DNA of 64,000 bases from Ottelia alismoides (Eukaryota; Streptophyta; Magnoliopsida; Alismatales; Hydrocharitaceae), in contig JAZKJV010005543.1 of the NCBI GenBank assembly GCA_037367405.1, positions 186,001 through 250,000 of the forward strand. Reading direction: 5' to 3'. Each line of letters opens with the position of its first letter. The stretch's first letter is position 1. The notes under the pieces were generated by a model. That model saw only the letters and a program-made list of their open reading frames with translations. It made no database searches and was not told the origin of the DNA. Below are positions 1 to 11,535 of this stretch, piece by piece. The translations under genes were made by a program, and so were the position numbers.

Positions 1-297
1 TCAAATTTTATCCATATTGATGTAAATGCAAACATTGAATTATAAAGCCTTATTTCATCTTTGATTTTTTAAATGATATGATTACCATTTCCAAGTACAA
101 ACAATGTGGAGTCAGTCGAAGCAGAGACGGTGCAATCTTTCCAGAACTGCAACATAAAGGAAAAATCAATATTTCCTTGGATCTTGTTCTCCTTATGCTT
201 TCCTAGCTCCATAACAATGCACGGCAATAAGCATAATTTACCAAAGTTTAATAGTGGATAATCAAACATATATGTCAATGACAGAAAAACACCGACG

Positions 298-712
298 CAC
301 TACAACAAAATTGAATTATAGTGACACTTTTTTTCAAAGTCCGTCACTAAATTAGTCATTGTTAAATATATAACGATGATATTATTCGTTGCGAAACGAT
401 TTTTCGTACTTGAAATTAGCAACGAATATCATATTTGTCGATATATCATTAGCAACGGTCCACATAATGACGCGTATCCGTTGCTATTTTTCAAATAGTG
501 ACGATTAGTTGATATTTTTGAAAAATAGCAACGGATACGCGTCATTACGTGGACCGTTGCTAATGATATAGCGACATATATACTATTTGTCATTAATTTT
601 AAGTACGAAAACTCATTTCGCAACGAATAATACCGTCGTTATATATTTAACAACGACTAATTTAGTGACGTATTTTTTTAAAAAATCACTATAGCTCGAT
701 TTTGTTGTAGTC
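298..712. mobile_element. 415-bp foldback MITE (CACTA-like ends)
   Basis: The two halves of this element are nearly perfect inverted copies of each other, so the single strand would fold into one long hairpin. The ends read CACTACAACAAAAT on the left and, on the reverse strand of the right end, GACTACAACAAAAT. A 3-bp direct repeat ACG (295-297 and 713-715) flanks it, as expected for CACTA-type insertions. It has no coding capacity. The family assignment rests on the end sequence and TSD size only; a MULE-derived foldback is the alternative. A diverged relative lies at about 8680-9108. Confidence 0.75.
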
Positions 713-715
713 ACG

Positions 716-2324
716 TTTGGGGAATTAAAGAAAAAAATGTAAAACTTGTATCATCTAACCTTGTGGATGCTCATCACTATTACGATAATGTTGTGGAAAT
801 GACTTCTCTATCACTATTACACTCCACCAATTTCGTAATATTTTGGGTTGCTTCTATATCCATGTTGTAAGAATATTTCTGAATTCATCAATTCTATTTT
901 TTCGGTTATTAAAAATGTACCTCTCGCTTATAAGATCTATTAACTTTACCCCTTTCAATATTAATTTTCGAATAATTAGTTTATTTCCTTAACCTTTCTT
1001 TTGCAGTAGCCGAAAACATTAATAGATCCTTTGCTTGCAAATCCTTCGTTGTACAGCATACATACATTAGGAATCACATTGTTTTCATCGTGTTTTTTTT
1101 CTCTTTTCTCTTTTGGATAAGCACATTTTTCGATAAAAGCTATTTTGATTGTAAATGGTTGAATCCACCATTTTCCTATGGTTGTCGCCTAGACATAAGC
1201 AGATGTGATTGTTAACCGAATTTCTAAGGTGAAACAAAAAAATAACACCTTTTTACAGTAAAAAATCGATTCCATAAAATAACAATGGTAATAATTCTTA
1301 ACCAAACAAAAAGAGAAGAAATATAAATAACGATTTAACACTGCAGATTGTTCATCAAACATAACTCTAGAATTATGCATCATTATTCATAAAACATAAT
1401 GTTATCATTATTTTAAAAATCCCATTGTAACCGACAGAATATATCATAAATTCATTGTTTTTTTTTCTACTGCAAGAAAAGGTTATAATTGCAAATGAAA
1501 AATAATTTACTCTATTTTTTAAAAATTATTATTTTATGACCTGAGCGAAATTCTCCGAGGAAGTTATCCCGAATTTTATCTGGCTTGCCACTGCAGATAA
1601 ATATGGCAAACACATTAAAACGAAAAAAACATCGTTAGTTCAAGAAAATATTTTTACCAACAACATATATCACATAATCGTTGCAAGAAAAGATTACAGT
1701 TGCATATAAAAAACAATTCACTATAAACAATTATATATACACACACATTAATCATTATATGAGAGAAATTGTCCCAAATTTTATCTTACTTACCACTGCA
1801 CATAAACATCGTTATCTAATTAAATAAAAAAATAAAAGGAACAACACCTAATCACGAGTATTGGGAATAGCTTACAACAAACACACACACATACACCCAA
1901 GACAATTGTATCTATCCACATGAATTATAATATAGATAACTTCCCTGGGGTAAAATAAAATATTTGTTAACATGAATTTAATATCAACAAATAAACACGG
2001 TGACATCTTACACATGATTATGTTGCAACCAATAATGGGAAAAAAAGGCATAACCACAGGATAAATTTAAGTTTATTCATTGAAGAGAGAAGGTATCAAC
2101 TAATAAAATGGGAAAAGTGATCTGGAGCTTCGGTGAAAACCAACACTGCAATGTTCTTCTGGCTAAAGATGATAATTAAGGAAAAAAGATCAACAATTAC
2201 AACGTTAGATGACGTAATTGTGTTTTGTTCCCATGATCTCAAGGAATTTAGAATCACAACCAGCATAAAATTACAAACACAATACACCTTAAAAACAAAC
2301 ATGCACACAACATTACGAGATTAT
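716..2324. other. AT-rich intergenic DNA with degenerate direct repeats
   Basis: No gene is recognisable here. A block at about 1459-1640 (pattern: TTGCAAGAAAAGRTTA, an A-rich stretch, then an AAATT..CC..AATTTTATCT core and a CACTGCA motif) recurs in degraded form at about 1676-1815. The short ORFs are AT-rich and resemble no family. The blocks look like an old tandem duplication of unknown origin. Confidence 0.4.
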
Positions 2325-2660
2325 GTGAGAATCCAAGAATAAGACACGCTAGTTCTGGCATACAAACAAAACGGATTTCCTAACCATTATGGAAACAAAT
2401 AAAATACATACACAAACATACCATCTAATAACCACTGAAAAACACAGACTCTACTGAAAAATGAACAATGGTGTCTATTAAACAATGTGCACATATATCA
2501 TTCAGAAACTGAGATCCATAAATATCCATGTTATCACCCATAAACACGAATCAAGTAAAAATTACATTTCTCCTTAACCACTTCACAACCAAACAAAGTA
2601 AAATAACAATTTTCATCGTCCCCCTGTTGATACCACCAACAATTACTCAACATCAATTAC
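2325..2660. repeat. Degenerate repeat, copy A (pairs with 3851-4200)
   Basis: The stretch from the GAGAATCCAAGAATAA motif to the AACAATT region aligns by eye with 3851-4200. Shared landmarks occur in the same order: AACNATTATGGAAA, ACAATGTGNACA, ATCCATGTTAT, then TCCTTAACCA. The two copies are direct repeats flanking the retroelement remnant at 2932-3690. They may be parts of one old element or an older tandem array. No coding potential was seen. Confidence 0.5.
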
Positions 2661-2931
2661 CTGTAAAATGTCTATACGATATAAACCATACTATTTTCAC
2701 CATCTTACAACAAATAACAAATAAGATCTTGACATACCTATTCTATATTATCCATAAAATATAGAATCACAACCAGTACAACATCATAGACGCAGCTCAC
2801 CTTTTAAAACAAACGTAAACATACACATCTTTTTAACAACAAAAAATTGCATAGAGATTGATGGGAGACGAGCAGCAAGCTGCGCTCTCAAACCTTTTGG
2901 ATGACAATATTAATTCTACGAAACACAACAT

Positions 2932-3690
2932 TCACAGACCTAAGAACCATAACATTGCTATGCATAATTTTTTGGACCTCTTGAAAAGCTCTACCGCTTC
3001 AGTTGCCAAAAATCCAAAAGTATCAAAACAAGAGGGGATGAATGCATGTTGTTTGTTAATACAAACCTTCTCATGCTTAGCAACTTTAACTGAAACAGCT
3101 TTCTGTGCAGCATATCCCGCAATAAAACCACTCCTTATCAAACCCACCAAAGGAGAAACTCCAGTCAAATCAACACATGCATGTTTCCCTCTGGCTCATC
3201 CAAATACTAAAACATAAGCTAGTCTGAGTGTCGATATCCCCTCTTGCGGATCAGACAGAAAATTTGCATGTTCTTCTTTCTTTGAAGCAATCCCAACACG
3301 TCGAAGTACATCATTAAGGACATCCCTGGCAAAATCATGTCTATATTTAAAATCTAAGAGTTCACGACAATGAACTGCATGCTCTTCATAAACATCTAAG
3401 CATAATTTATGGCATAGTGGACAAGCCTCATCAGCTGGGAATAGAGGAATCATAAGGCGATATTTGAGAATAGTACGGTATTCAATGGGTGTCATATGCA
3501 TTCGAAAATCGTCAATGGGAATGGCAAAAAGTAAATCTTGAGCATGGTCGGCTTGTAAATAACAAAAAAATGTTTTTTGTCTAACAGTTATGTCAAACTC
3601 AACTTCCATTTCTTCAATAATTTTGCTAAAAAGGAAACTCGCCAAAGCGTTCTGAGCTTTAGGAGGGATGGTATCCTTGTTAGTAAACAT
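2932..3690 (-). pseudogene. Retroelement pol C-terminal fragment, interrupted by one stop
   Basis: Reading right to left, residues resemble the tail of a plant reverse-transcriptase-type retroelement protein often mis-annotated as auxilin-like. There is a Cys/His knuckle CPLCHKLCLDVYEEHAVHC, then KYRHDFARDVL, STLR and a LVFG segment. The last segment is followed directly by TGA at 3196-3198. The same frame continues below the stop with GKHACVDLTGVSPLVG and FDTFGF down to about 2932. The stop sits where a Trp codon (TGG) is expected in LVFGW, so a single G-to-A change explains it. No RT catalytic domain lies upstream; the frame closes soon after 3690. It is a dead fragment. The exact clade (LINE or other) is uncertain from this tail alone. 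Confidence 0.65.
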
Positions 3691-3850
3691 GTAAGATCGA
3701 GAGTTGGAAGTGTGACACGTTGGCCCTCCAAAGTATTTAGAAAATCAAAATCCAAACGATATAACCCACTGTCTCATAAAATGTGATCTTGGAACACCTA
3801 ATATTGAGCATGGAATTCAATAATAACGTGCATAAAAAAACAATGTGCAC

Positions 3851-4200
3851 ATGAGAATTCAAGAATAAAATATGCTAACACCAACAGCCAAACAAATCAG
3901 ATTCCTAATAACTATGGAAAGAAATAAAATATAAGCACAATCATACCACATAACAACTATTTTTTTAATACAAACACAGATTCTGTTGTTAAACAAGCGA
4001 TAGTGGTTATTACACAATGTGTACAGACCAGTCACAACCCCGTATTCATCAGTATCCATGTTATTATTCATGGACATGAATCAAATAAAAAAATACATTT
4101 TCTCCTTAACCATTCCATAGCTAAAAAAATAAAGCAACAAATTTCCATAGTGCCTTCTGCTGAATTGGTTTTAACAACACAAAACATACTATTTGACCAT
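3851..4200. repeat. Degenerate repeat, copy B (pairs with 2325-2660)
   Basis: This is the second copy of the block at 2325-2660, with the same ordered landmarks and scattered indels. It sits on the other side of the retroelement fragment, in direct orientation. Confidence 0.5.
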
Positions 4201-4554
4201 CTTACAATGAACAACATATATGTAAAAAGCCCATAATCTTTAAGCAAAGACTGTTTCATTATAAACACCAGATAACGACGCCATAAAAAAATAAACCAGT
4301 GTTTCCATGATATAGAAACTAACATATCAACACGAAGGGACAAAATATAATCGTCAACAACTTTAGTGCAAAATTCATTTCCATGGTATCCAATTAGCCA
4401 AAATATAATCGTCAATAACTCACATGACACCCTTCCTTTTTGTTTCGTTTCCACTTTATGTTTCAATATGAGAGACGTAGATTCATTCATTCTGCGTTCA
4501 TTTTTCATAAACACGGATTAATTGAATTATATTATTATCTATCAAATATTCGAA

Positions 4555-5230
4555 CAAAGTTCAATCATCACTGCCTTTACTGATGTAAATATATATATAT
4601 ATATATATCAAATATCAAGTGGCTGCAAAAACATTCCTCGTTTTGAAGAATATATATATTACCTCGCCATCTGATGAAGAGCAAAAATGTATACATGTAA
4701 TCTCCTAAATATACAAATAAATAAATATATAAAAAATCATTGCGTTTACTGATATAAATAAATAAACATATAAGATATATAAGATATCAAGTGACTGCAA
4801 AAATATTCTCCATTTAGAGGAATATATCACCTCGCCGTCTGATGAAGAACAACAAATGTATACGTGTAATCTCGTAGAGGCTCATATTAGTAAGGTAACA
4901 ATGTAAAAAATGCATTAACTGCCACAATATAATATCGAAAGTAAATCAAAATTAACTCATACTTCACATGATCCAGTAGTAATTGCAATACAACAGTCAC
5001 AATTTAACTCGTAAATTGCACAGTCTAAATAATGGTAACATAGATATAATTCAACTTAAAAAAATGACACCAACAACTCATCATTGCCTCTTTTGATACG
5101 ATGATGGCTACCTAAACATCAAATGGTTGTAGTGTATTTTTCATTGTGAAAAATAAATTACCTGGCCATCCAATAAGGGGAAATATTAAGACATAAACGT
5201 AACATCACAGAGGCTCAGATTCAGCGAGTA
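4555..5230. repeat. Three degraded tandem copies of a ~180-bp unit, with an (AT)n tract
   Basis: Three blocks begin near 4560, 4740 and 5080. Each carries an ATCA-TGC-TTTACTGAT-type start, a CAAGTGNCTGCAAAAA segment and a TCNCCTCGCCNTCTGATGAAGA segment; the third copy is the most degraded. An (AT)n microsatellite of about 20 bp lies at 4588-4608 in the first copy. No protein function is indicated. Confidence 0.5.
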
Positions 5231-5420
5231 AATAGTATTCAAATATAAGAACAAATCAACAAAACCGCAACATTGTAAGAAAATAAACTACAAATGCAAA
5301 TTAGATACAATCTTCTTACTATATCTTATTACCCGTGTACTATGGCACTGTTCATTATTTTAAAAAAAAATAAATGAATTGTAATCAAAATATATTTTTA
5401 GAGTCGGCGATGAAGACAAG

Positions 5421-5831
5421 TTGCACATGTTCCTCTTCCACTCACAATCTCTGTCTTCGCCGGAATTACCCCTTCCACTTGCCGATTTCCGCATCATCTC
5501 CGTCCCTTGCTCTTCCTGTCTCACTCCTGAAAACCCCTCTCGTGTTTTCCCTCTTACTATTCACAGGGGTACCCCAATCCAACCCAACCCAACCCTGCCC
5601 AACCATGCAACCAAACGAACCCTAACAGGCCCCCAGGTCCCTCGTTTGTTAAAAGCACCGGTTTCGGCAACAGCAAGGAGGTCGCGCGTGCCCACACTGG
5701 TTGTGTTGGAGGTCACAAACGAGAATGATGGATCATTGCCGATCGGTGACGACGACAATGATGTCAGGGATCCATTCCATAAGAATATCATGCAGTGTCG
5801 ATGGACCAGTCCGCCATGCATGAGAGTTTAA
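5421..5831 (+). CDS. Unrecognised GC-rich ORF, possible gene fragment
   Basis: This 136-codon open frame lies in an isolated GC-richer island in AT-rich DNA. The N-terminal part is Ser/Pro-rich. A short C/A-rich stretch at about 5568-5625 resembles the end of a Tourist-type MITE (CAACCAAACGAACC) and is probably not ancestral coding sequence. The last ~65 codons contain RRSRVPTLVVLEVTNE and an acidic GDDDNDVRDPFHK stretch, which looks more like real protein sequence. I recognise no domain. It could be a captured or decayed host exon, and the start codon is not supported. Its nearest neighbours are TE fragments. Confidence 0.2.
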   Translation: MHMFLFHSQSLSSPELPLPLADFRIISVPCSSCLTPENPSRVFPLTIHRGTPIQPNPTLPNHATKRTLTGPQVPRLLKAPVSATARRSRVPTLVVLEVTNENDGSLPIGDDDNDVRDPFHKNIMQCRWTSPPCMRV

Positions 5832-7028
5832 AGGAGCACAACATTCCCAATCCATAAATTAGAACGATTTTTGCTCAAACGCAATGTTTAATCAGTTATT
5901 TCTTACTGTTGTTTTAACGCTTCTAGAAATTTTATTTTGAGGGAACACAAGCTTAAAATGACTCATGATGCCAAGGTAGGTTGAATTCTGGTCCCAGAAT
6001 TGCAGAGCAATATGAGAATTATATTTGGCTCTCTAATTCTCACTTCGTCTCTTATACGACGAGGAAATCTTTCTCAGCAGCATAATCACAAACTGATAGA
6101 AGCTAATCCATTTCTCTCCTTCACATGGACTTTTTCTTATCAAACAGGGTCTTTAACCTTTGGAAGTAAAATATTTTTTATATAACAGGGTAGCGAAATA
6201 TCTCAAGAGATGCAAAATTAATTCGCTAGCATGAGTTTGCAAAAAAAAAATGCAATGGAGATGTTTAAATATGAGGATATACTATAAACGCTTGTTTGTG
6301 ATGATATTTGAAATTCATTTCGAGATCTACATATCGTAGAGCCATCAAAATGGGACTTCATCATGATAATGTAAGTCAAATCAGCTTCTAATGGTTCTGC
6401 GGGACAATCCTCCATCACCTATCTTATTTTGGCACGTCGTTATAAGAAATTGTAAATTTGTTTGAGAATTACAATGAAGGCGTCATTAGTTTTTTTAAAT
6501 ATTGCATTGTAGGTGTTCATCGAAGCTATTGTACTTATCATTGGCATTTGAATATGTTGAGATAACTAACTCTATGCGGTTATAGTCACATGAGTCAGTT
6601 ATTATTGTAGAGTAACCGAAATCTATATTTGAATGCTGGAACTTTATGTTTGAAGAACACGTCTTTAATCTTGCAGATATTTGCAAATGACCTCGCTGCA
6701 TTTTTTATAAAATATGGGAGAGAGATGACATTCATACCTTGCAAGAGAATATAATTTAATGGATCTCAATAGGAAATCTTTCTGAAAAAAGTTCACATGG
6801 AACTATCGAAAAATTTCTGCAATATCCTAAGTCATGCAGTACTTAGGTAGCTCGCCGGAATGTGATAGAATTAAAATAATAGAAACTACTATTCTCACCA
6901 AGTAAGTTCAACAAGATAAGATGGCCCGCTACTTTCTATGATATAATCGGTTGATATACATGTTTTTATTGGAACATGGAAAGCATTGCCAAGCTGTTTA
7001 TTTTTACATTTTAGTATTTGAAAACCTT
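5832..7028. other. Intergenic, nothing recognised
   Basis: This is AT-rich sequence with only short unrelated ORFs. I saw no repeat, RNA gene or family motif. Confidence 0.5.
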
Positions 7029-7031
7029 TAG

Positions 7032-7394
7032 GTTGCGTTTGGTTCATGAGTTATCCGGGAGAGGATAACCCGTTTTAAATTGTATTTTGGTGTTTAGTTG
7101 GTGGGTTTAGAGTTGGGAGGGTTTATGTGATGTGATTGTATTGAAATTTGAAAAAATGTATAGTTATTATGATATGATTGTATTGAAATTTGAATAAGTG
7201 GGTAGTTGTTGTGATGTGATTATTTTGAAGTTTGAAAGAGTGAGTAGAAGTTGAGTATTTTATTATTTTTAGATTATATTATGGTATAATATATATTTTT
7301 ATGGAAAGAGAGTGGACCCCACTAGTGGGTTATGAATATGGGTTTTGAACGATAACCCACCCAAAGTGGGGGTAACCCCCGAACCGAACGCCCC
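7032..7394. mobile_element. Tourist-like (PIF/Harbinger) MITE
   Basis: The element is 363 bp, starts GGTTGCGTTTGGTTC and ends with the reverse complement of GGGGCGTTCGGTTC. It is flanked by TTA at 7029-7031 and 7395-7397, the 3-bp duplication expected for Harbinger-type transposition. A GGGTTA/GGATAACCC-type subterminal inverted motif follows each end. The interior has direct repeats of a GTGATGTGATTGTATTGAAATTTGAA-like unit. It is non-coding. Confidence 0.8.
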
Positions 7395-7397
7395 TTA

Positions 7398-8679
7398 GGG
7401 AGCACACCTATCACATGCCTTTTTCAATGCTCCAACATATTTTTCTTCTGGAAAAAGGTTAGATTCCATTCCTGATCTGCATGGTTGAATTCCTAAGCGG
7501 TTAGTCTTCTTTCAGGGATTTGCATGGTTGAAATATTTGTCTTTTTATTCCAAAATATGCTCATTTTTCATAGTTCATTTCTTTTTTTATCTATCTTGCT
7601 ATTTCGGGTACCGATGCTAGTAGAAAATGTGTCTTAACGGGGAGGCAGCCGGATCTCTATCATTGACAAGAACAAAATTGAGAGGGGAACAACCATTCCC
7701 TTCTCTATAATCCTATTGATTCCGATTAGTGCAATGCATGGTTGGTGTTGACGAATATTCAGTAGGTTTCTTTTGTAATGTATTTTATTTTCATATTTAA
7801 CCTTAGGATTTTAAAAATACGTGAAGTTTACATCTAGCACATGGGAACCAGATCTAGAGACCATAATAATCATATCAAAAAAATAGCTCTACAAACTAAT
7901 GTTTTTTACCATGCCCTATCTACTTGACTACAAGGAATTGAAGTCTATCATGACATTAAAAATGCTTATGCCTTAAGTTTAACTTTATAATCTAATGGAA
8001 CTAACTTCAATATGCACTGGAAAACAATTTACAGTAGTATATTATACTCCTTACCTATCAATTATTATTATATGTTAAATGTGTATTTGTTCACACATGT
8101 TTAGCATGTTATTTTTTCCCTGGTTACTTCGAGTGTGGAAGCCTAACTACAAACATGGATCCTTATGCGATTACCTCAATGATCGTTAAACCGCGATCTT
8201 CTGGAAGCCACAATTAATTCAATAGTGATGAAAATCGTTGATTTTTTTATATTCGGGGCGTTTTTAAACCATGTCTGGTTATTTAGATCAGTTAATGCAT
8301 CAGTTGACACTATGCTTTTATCATTTGGGGTTAAGTCGGGAGATTGAGGTGGTATGACGCTTTGATAATTAATATTAGATACATATTGCAAATTTAAACA
8401 ATTAAGAAACCAGTAATATTTGTTGGTACTAGAATCCAAGTTAGGTTATTTAAAAATATATTATAGTAGGTTATTTAACGTGGTATCCCTCAAAAAATAA
8501 TTTCAAAATGGTGATTTGATTACATTTTAAAAAAATATGATGTAAACAAAAAAGAAAATGGTTATTTAGCATATCATTTAATAATAAATATCAAGCTTAT
8601 ATATACTATAGATATAAAAATCATTAAAAATTATTGCATAGTTATGTAAATTTTTAAAAAAACTAACTACCACAATATC
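7398..8679. other. Intergenic, nothing recognised
   Basis: The stretch is AT-rich with no supported gene. The reverse-strand ORF at 8176-8439 contains a PPQSPDLTPND stretch that faintly recalls mariner transposases, but nothing around it supports this. Confidence 0.4.
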
Positions 8680-9108
8680 ATCAAAACAAAATAAATCAAT
8701 AGTGACATTTTTTAAAATATCACTATGTCATTCGTTGTTATATATATAATGATGATATTATATATTGCGAAATCATTTTTGTGCTTAAAATCAGTGACAA
8801 ATGTCATATCTCTTATTATAACATTGGTGATGAAGCATGTATCAACGTTTTTCTGCTCGTAGTTTTTCAAAATTTTAGCTAATCCTTGCTAATTTTTAGT
8901 TCAAAAATTAATGATAAATATTTTTTTTTCGAAAAACGGTAACGAATAAGCTTTGTTATATGTATAGTCGCAATAATATAACAATGAGTATGACATTCGT
9001 TATTAATTTGAAGTATAAAACGAACTTCACGAGAAATAATATCGTCGTTATAAATTTAACAATGGGTGATACAATGAAGATTTTTACAAAAACATCAGTG
9101 TACACCTA
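8680..9108. mobile_element. Diverged relative of the foldback MITE at 298-712
   Basis: It shares ordered blocks with the first copy: AGTGACA near the left end, ATAACGATGATATTAT-like, TTGCGAAA, and on the right AATAATATCGTCGTTATA and AATTTAACAA. The hairpin arms are more degraded and the exact ends cannot be placed, so the coordinates are approximate. Confidence 0.6.
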
Positions 9109-9363
9109 ATTTGTTTACTGAATGCTTATAATTATGTTATTTTTGTAGAGATTTTTTACTTGTACCTTTTTGTATTTTTATAGTGACATTTATGCCCTTA
9201 TGCCTTTGTATCTTTACAAAATTTAGCGTTTTGAGTCTTTTTGTTGTTACACATGTGCTCCTATATTACATTAGCACAACGACGTTAATCAGAGTTTTGT
9301 AAGAATAAAGGAGGAGCACATGTCACAATATTAGAATCACAAGTCAGAGAAGTTGCGAAATTG

Positions 9364-9391
9364 TCGGTGCAACGCACGGGCTCCACACTAG
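9364..9391 (+). mobile_element. Possible Helitron 3' terminus
   Basis: A GC-rich mini-hairpin (GGTGC AAC GCACG) is followed after about 10 nt by CTAG. This matches the arrangement of Helitron 3' ends (short stem-loop, then CTRR). The base after CTAG is C rather than the usual T, and no 5' end was found, so this is only a candidate. Confidence 0.3.
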
Positions 9392-9534
9392 CACACATCT
9401 AATCTACGTAAATCTATATCCTGATAACATCATAGTAAAATCAACTCATCACTGCCTCAATGTATAAAGGTATCACTCCTTAACAAACACAATGGATGCA
9501 CAAAGTGTTCTTTTGGGAAAACAAACGACTTCGC

Positions 9535-9697
9535 CAAAAAAATACAAAAATATATTATAATCACTAAAAATAATATAACACATAATCTACGTCACATCAC
9601 ATCATATTTATCATTCCAACCCTCTCCAACTCTCCAATCATCCAAACCGCTACTATTTACAAGAGGATATTCCAACCTGATTACCGAACAAATCCTA
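9535..9697. repeat. Partial MITE copy related to 10085-10230
   Basis: The segment with AAATATATTATAATCA, then TAATATAACACATAAT, then CATCATATTTATCATTC, ending in TTACCGAACAAATCC, aligns in order with 10085-10230. It stops abruptly at the left end of the MITE at 9698, so it is probably one half of an element interrupted or bordered by that insertion. Confidence 0.5.
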
Positions 9698-9945
9698 GGG
9701 CCTGTTCGTTTGGAGAATAGGCCCTGGAATAAGGGGCCTATTCTCCATCCGACACGATTTCCAACGGTACTGATATTCCCCCTCATTCCATCTTATTTCA
9801 CTCTTATTCCTATCTTTATCCCACCTTACCTACCTTTATTTCACATTATTCTCCTTATTCCTATTCTCCAACCGAACAAAGAATAGACTCTTATTCTCCT
9901 TATTCCCAATCCTTATTCCTGCTTATTCCCGAACCGAACGGGCCC
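9698..9945. mobile_element. 248-bp MITE with GGGCCYGTTCG ends
   Basis: The left end reads GGGCCTGTTCGTTTGGAGAATA. The reverse strand of the right end reads GGGCCCGTTCGGTTCGGGAATA. Flanks are CTA on the left and TAA on the right, so a TA or imperfect 3-bp TSD is possible. The interior is rich in TTATTCC repeats and is non-coding. It is probably Harbinger/Tourist-related, but the superfamily is not certain. Confidence 0.65.
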
Positions 9946-9948
9946 TAA

Positions 9949-10230
9949 GGTTATGTTTGGTTGCCAGAGTACCCCGAGTAACCTCTCATACCCCGAGCTC
10001 CACCCTTGCATTCTTGGGTTGGGATTACTTGTGTGGACCCAACAATTTCTTTGATAATAATATTTTGTAACCATGCTCAAATAAAGAGTTAACATAAAAA
10101 ATATATTATAATCATTAAAAAGTTAGTATAATACATAATTAATGCGGTATTACATCACGTCTATCATTCTGACCCTCATAATTATTCAAACAATTACTAT
10201 TCACATGACCCAGTTACCAAACAAGCTGTA
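9949..10230. mobile_element. Second MITE, right half shared with 9535-9697
   Basis: The element runs from GGTTATGTTTGGTTGCC to CAGTTACCAAACAAGC; the ends are imperfect inverted repeats (GTTTGGT and ACCAAAC). The right ~145 bp is homologous to 9535-9697. Boundaries are approximate and no clean TSD was found. Confidence 0.5.
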
Positions 10231-10302
10231 TGGAAAAGGAGCGGCTCGTGAGCTATGTAAGCACGTGGAGAACTACTATAGTTTCCACCTTAGATATATT
10301 TA

Positions 10303-11403
10303 GGGATTTTTACATCCATAACCCCGAGTAATTCTGCAATTACAATCATAATCTTGCATAATCGTGAATTACATCCAGAACCCTCAATAGTATTAGCTCG
10401 TACATCCATAACCCCCGAGTTAACTTCCATCCAATATTCCATTGTCTTTGACGGTATCTGTCAAACAATTTACATTTTCTACTCTTTTAGTTGCGTTATT
10501 TACAAATTAGTACAATCCCCATACCTCCTCCACCTCCTCCTCCTCCTCTTCGACAACCACCCCTCCCCCTCCCCTCCTCCTCTCCGTCAACCACCACCTC
10601 CTCCCCGTCGACCCCTCCATCACCGTCGAGGCAACCCCCATCGAGCCCCCTCCAGACCAACCCTCCCCCGCCCACCTCCTCCAACCCATACCGGACCTTC
10701 CCCTCCCCCCGTCCACCTCCTCCAGCCCAGACCAGACCTTACCTTGTCGAGCCCCCGCTTCACTTCGAGACCTCTCTTCCTTCGAGCCTGCGCCACCAAC
10801 CTCTCGTCGAGCCACTCGCCTCCTCCCGCCCTTGAGCCTGCGCCCGCCAGCGACCTCCAATCCTCCGCCGTCTGACGCAAAGCCTCCCCCCGTGCATCTA
10901 GCACAGTCCCCCCGTCGCCTCACGTAGAGCCCCTCCCCCCCGCGAGCCCCCCGCCTCACGTAGATCCCCTCCCCTCGCAGAGCCCCCATCCCCCGCCTCG
11001 AGTCTGCCTCCACCCCTCCCTCCCTCCCTTCGAGTCTGCGCCCCCCTCGAGCCTAAAGCGCCCCTCCTCCCTGCGCCCCCCAATCAGCGACCTCCAGTCC
11101 TCCTCCATATGATGCAAAGCCACCCTCTAAAACCCTCCTCCCTGCAGCCCGCCACTGCCGCCTGCTCAGAAGCCCCTCCCACCCCTCAAGCCCCGCCTCT
11201 CCCTCCCGCCTGCCTCCTACCTTCCTAAAAGCACTTGGAAGATCATGTGTTAAATTAACCCAATGATATGGTTGGGTTAACTGAAAAATTAACGGAGGAT
11301 TATGGATGTAAAACCGAGCGATTATTTGAGTTTTGTTGTATAATTCACGATTATACATATTTATTTATGATTGTAATTACGGAAGATTTTAGGTGTAAAT
11401 CCC
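10303..11403. mobile_element. Non-autonomous Mutator-like element (MULE) with GC-rich interior
   Basis: The element is 1101 bp and flanked by a perfect 9-bp duplication ATATATTTA (10294-10302 and 11404-11412), the TSD size typical of Mutator elements. Long terminal inverted repeats begin GGGATTTTTACATCC on the left and GGGATTTACACC on the reverse strand of the right end. They share AATTACAATCATAA and TAATCGTGAATTA further in and extend over about 100-140 bp. The interior (about 10540-11220) is very C-rich on the + strand with imperfect repeats of CTCCCC/GAGCCCC. The long Pro-rich and Gly-rich ORFs here on both strands are composition artefacts. No transposase is present. The C-rich filler could be captured DNA (Pack-MULE-like) or an expanded minisatellite. 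Confidence 0.85.
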
Positions 11404-11414
11404 ATATATTTATA
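11404..11414 (+). promoter_or_regulatory. TATA-like box of ORC6 overlapping the MULE target duplication
   Basis: The sequence ATATATTTATA directly follows the MULE and lies about 210 bp before the ORC6 ATG. Its first nine bases are the target duplication, so the element inserted into this TATA-like site and a copy was left on the gene side. TATA function is inferred from position and composition only. Confidence 0.4.
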
Positions 11415-11535
11415 GATCACATTTTCCTCCTGTTACGGTTTTGCCAACGGGATGAATCCTGTTGCATCTCCTACCAAAAATCTGCCCCCACGTTTCCCTC
11501 CAAATTCCACTCCACGATTTCCTCCCCAATCCCAA

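Noticed and set aside
8176..8439. Possible mariner transposase fragment (PPQSPDL)
   Set aside because: A seven-residue resemblance with no catalytic motif, no terminal repeats and no TA duplication.
10354..11083. Long Pro-rich (+) and Gly/Arg-rich (-) ORFs
   Set aside because: They lie inside the MULE in C-rich low-complexity DNA, are open in several frames on both strands, and have no domain content.
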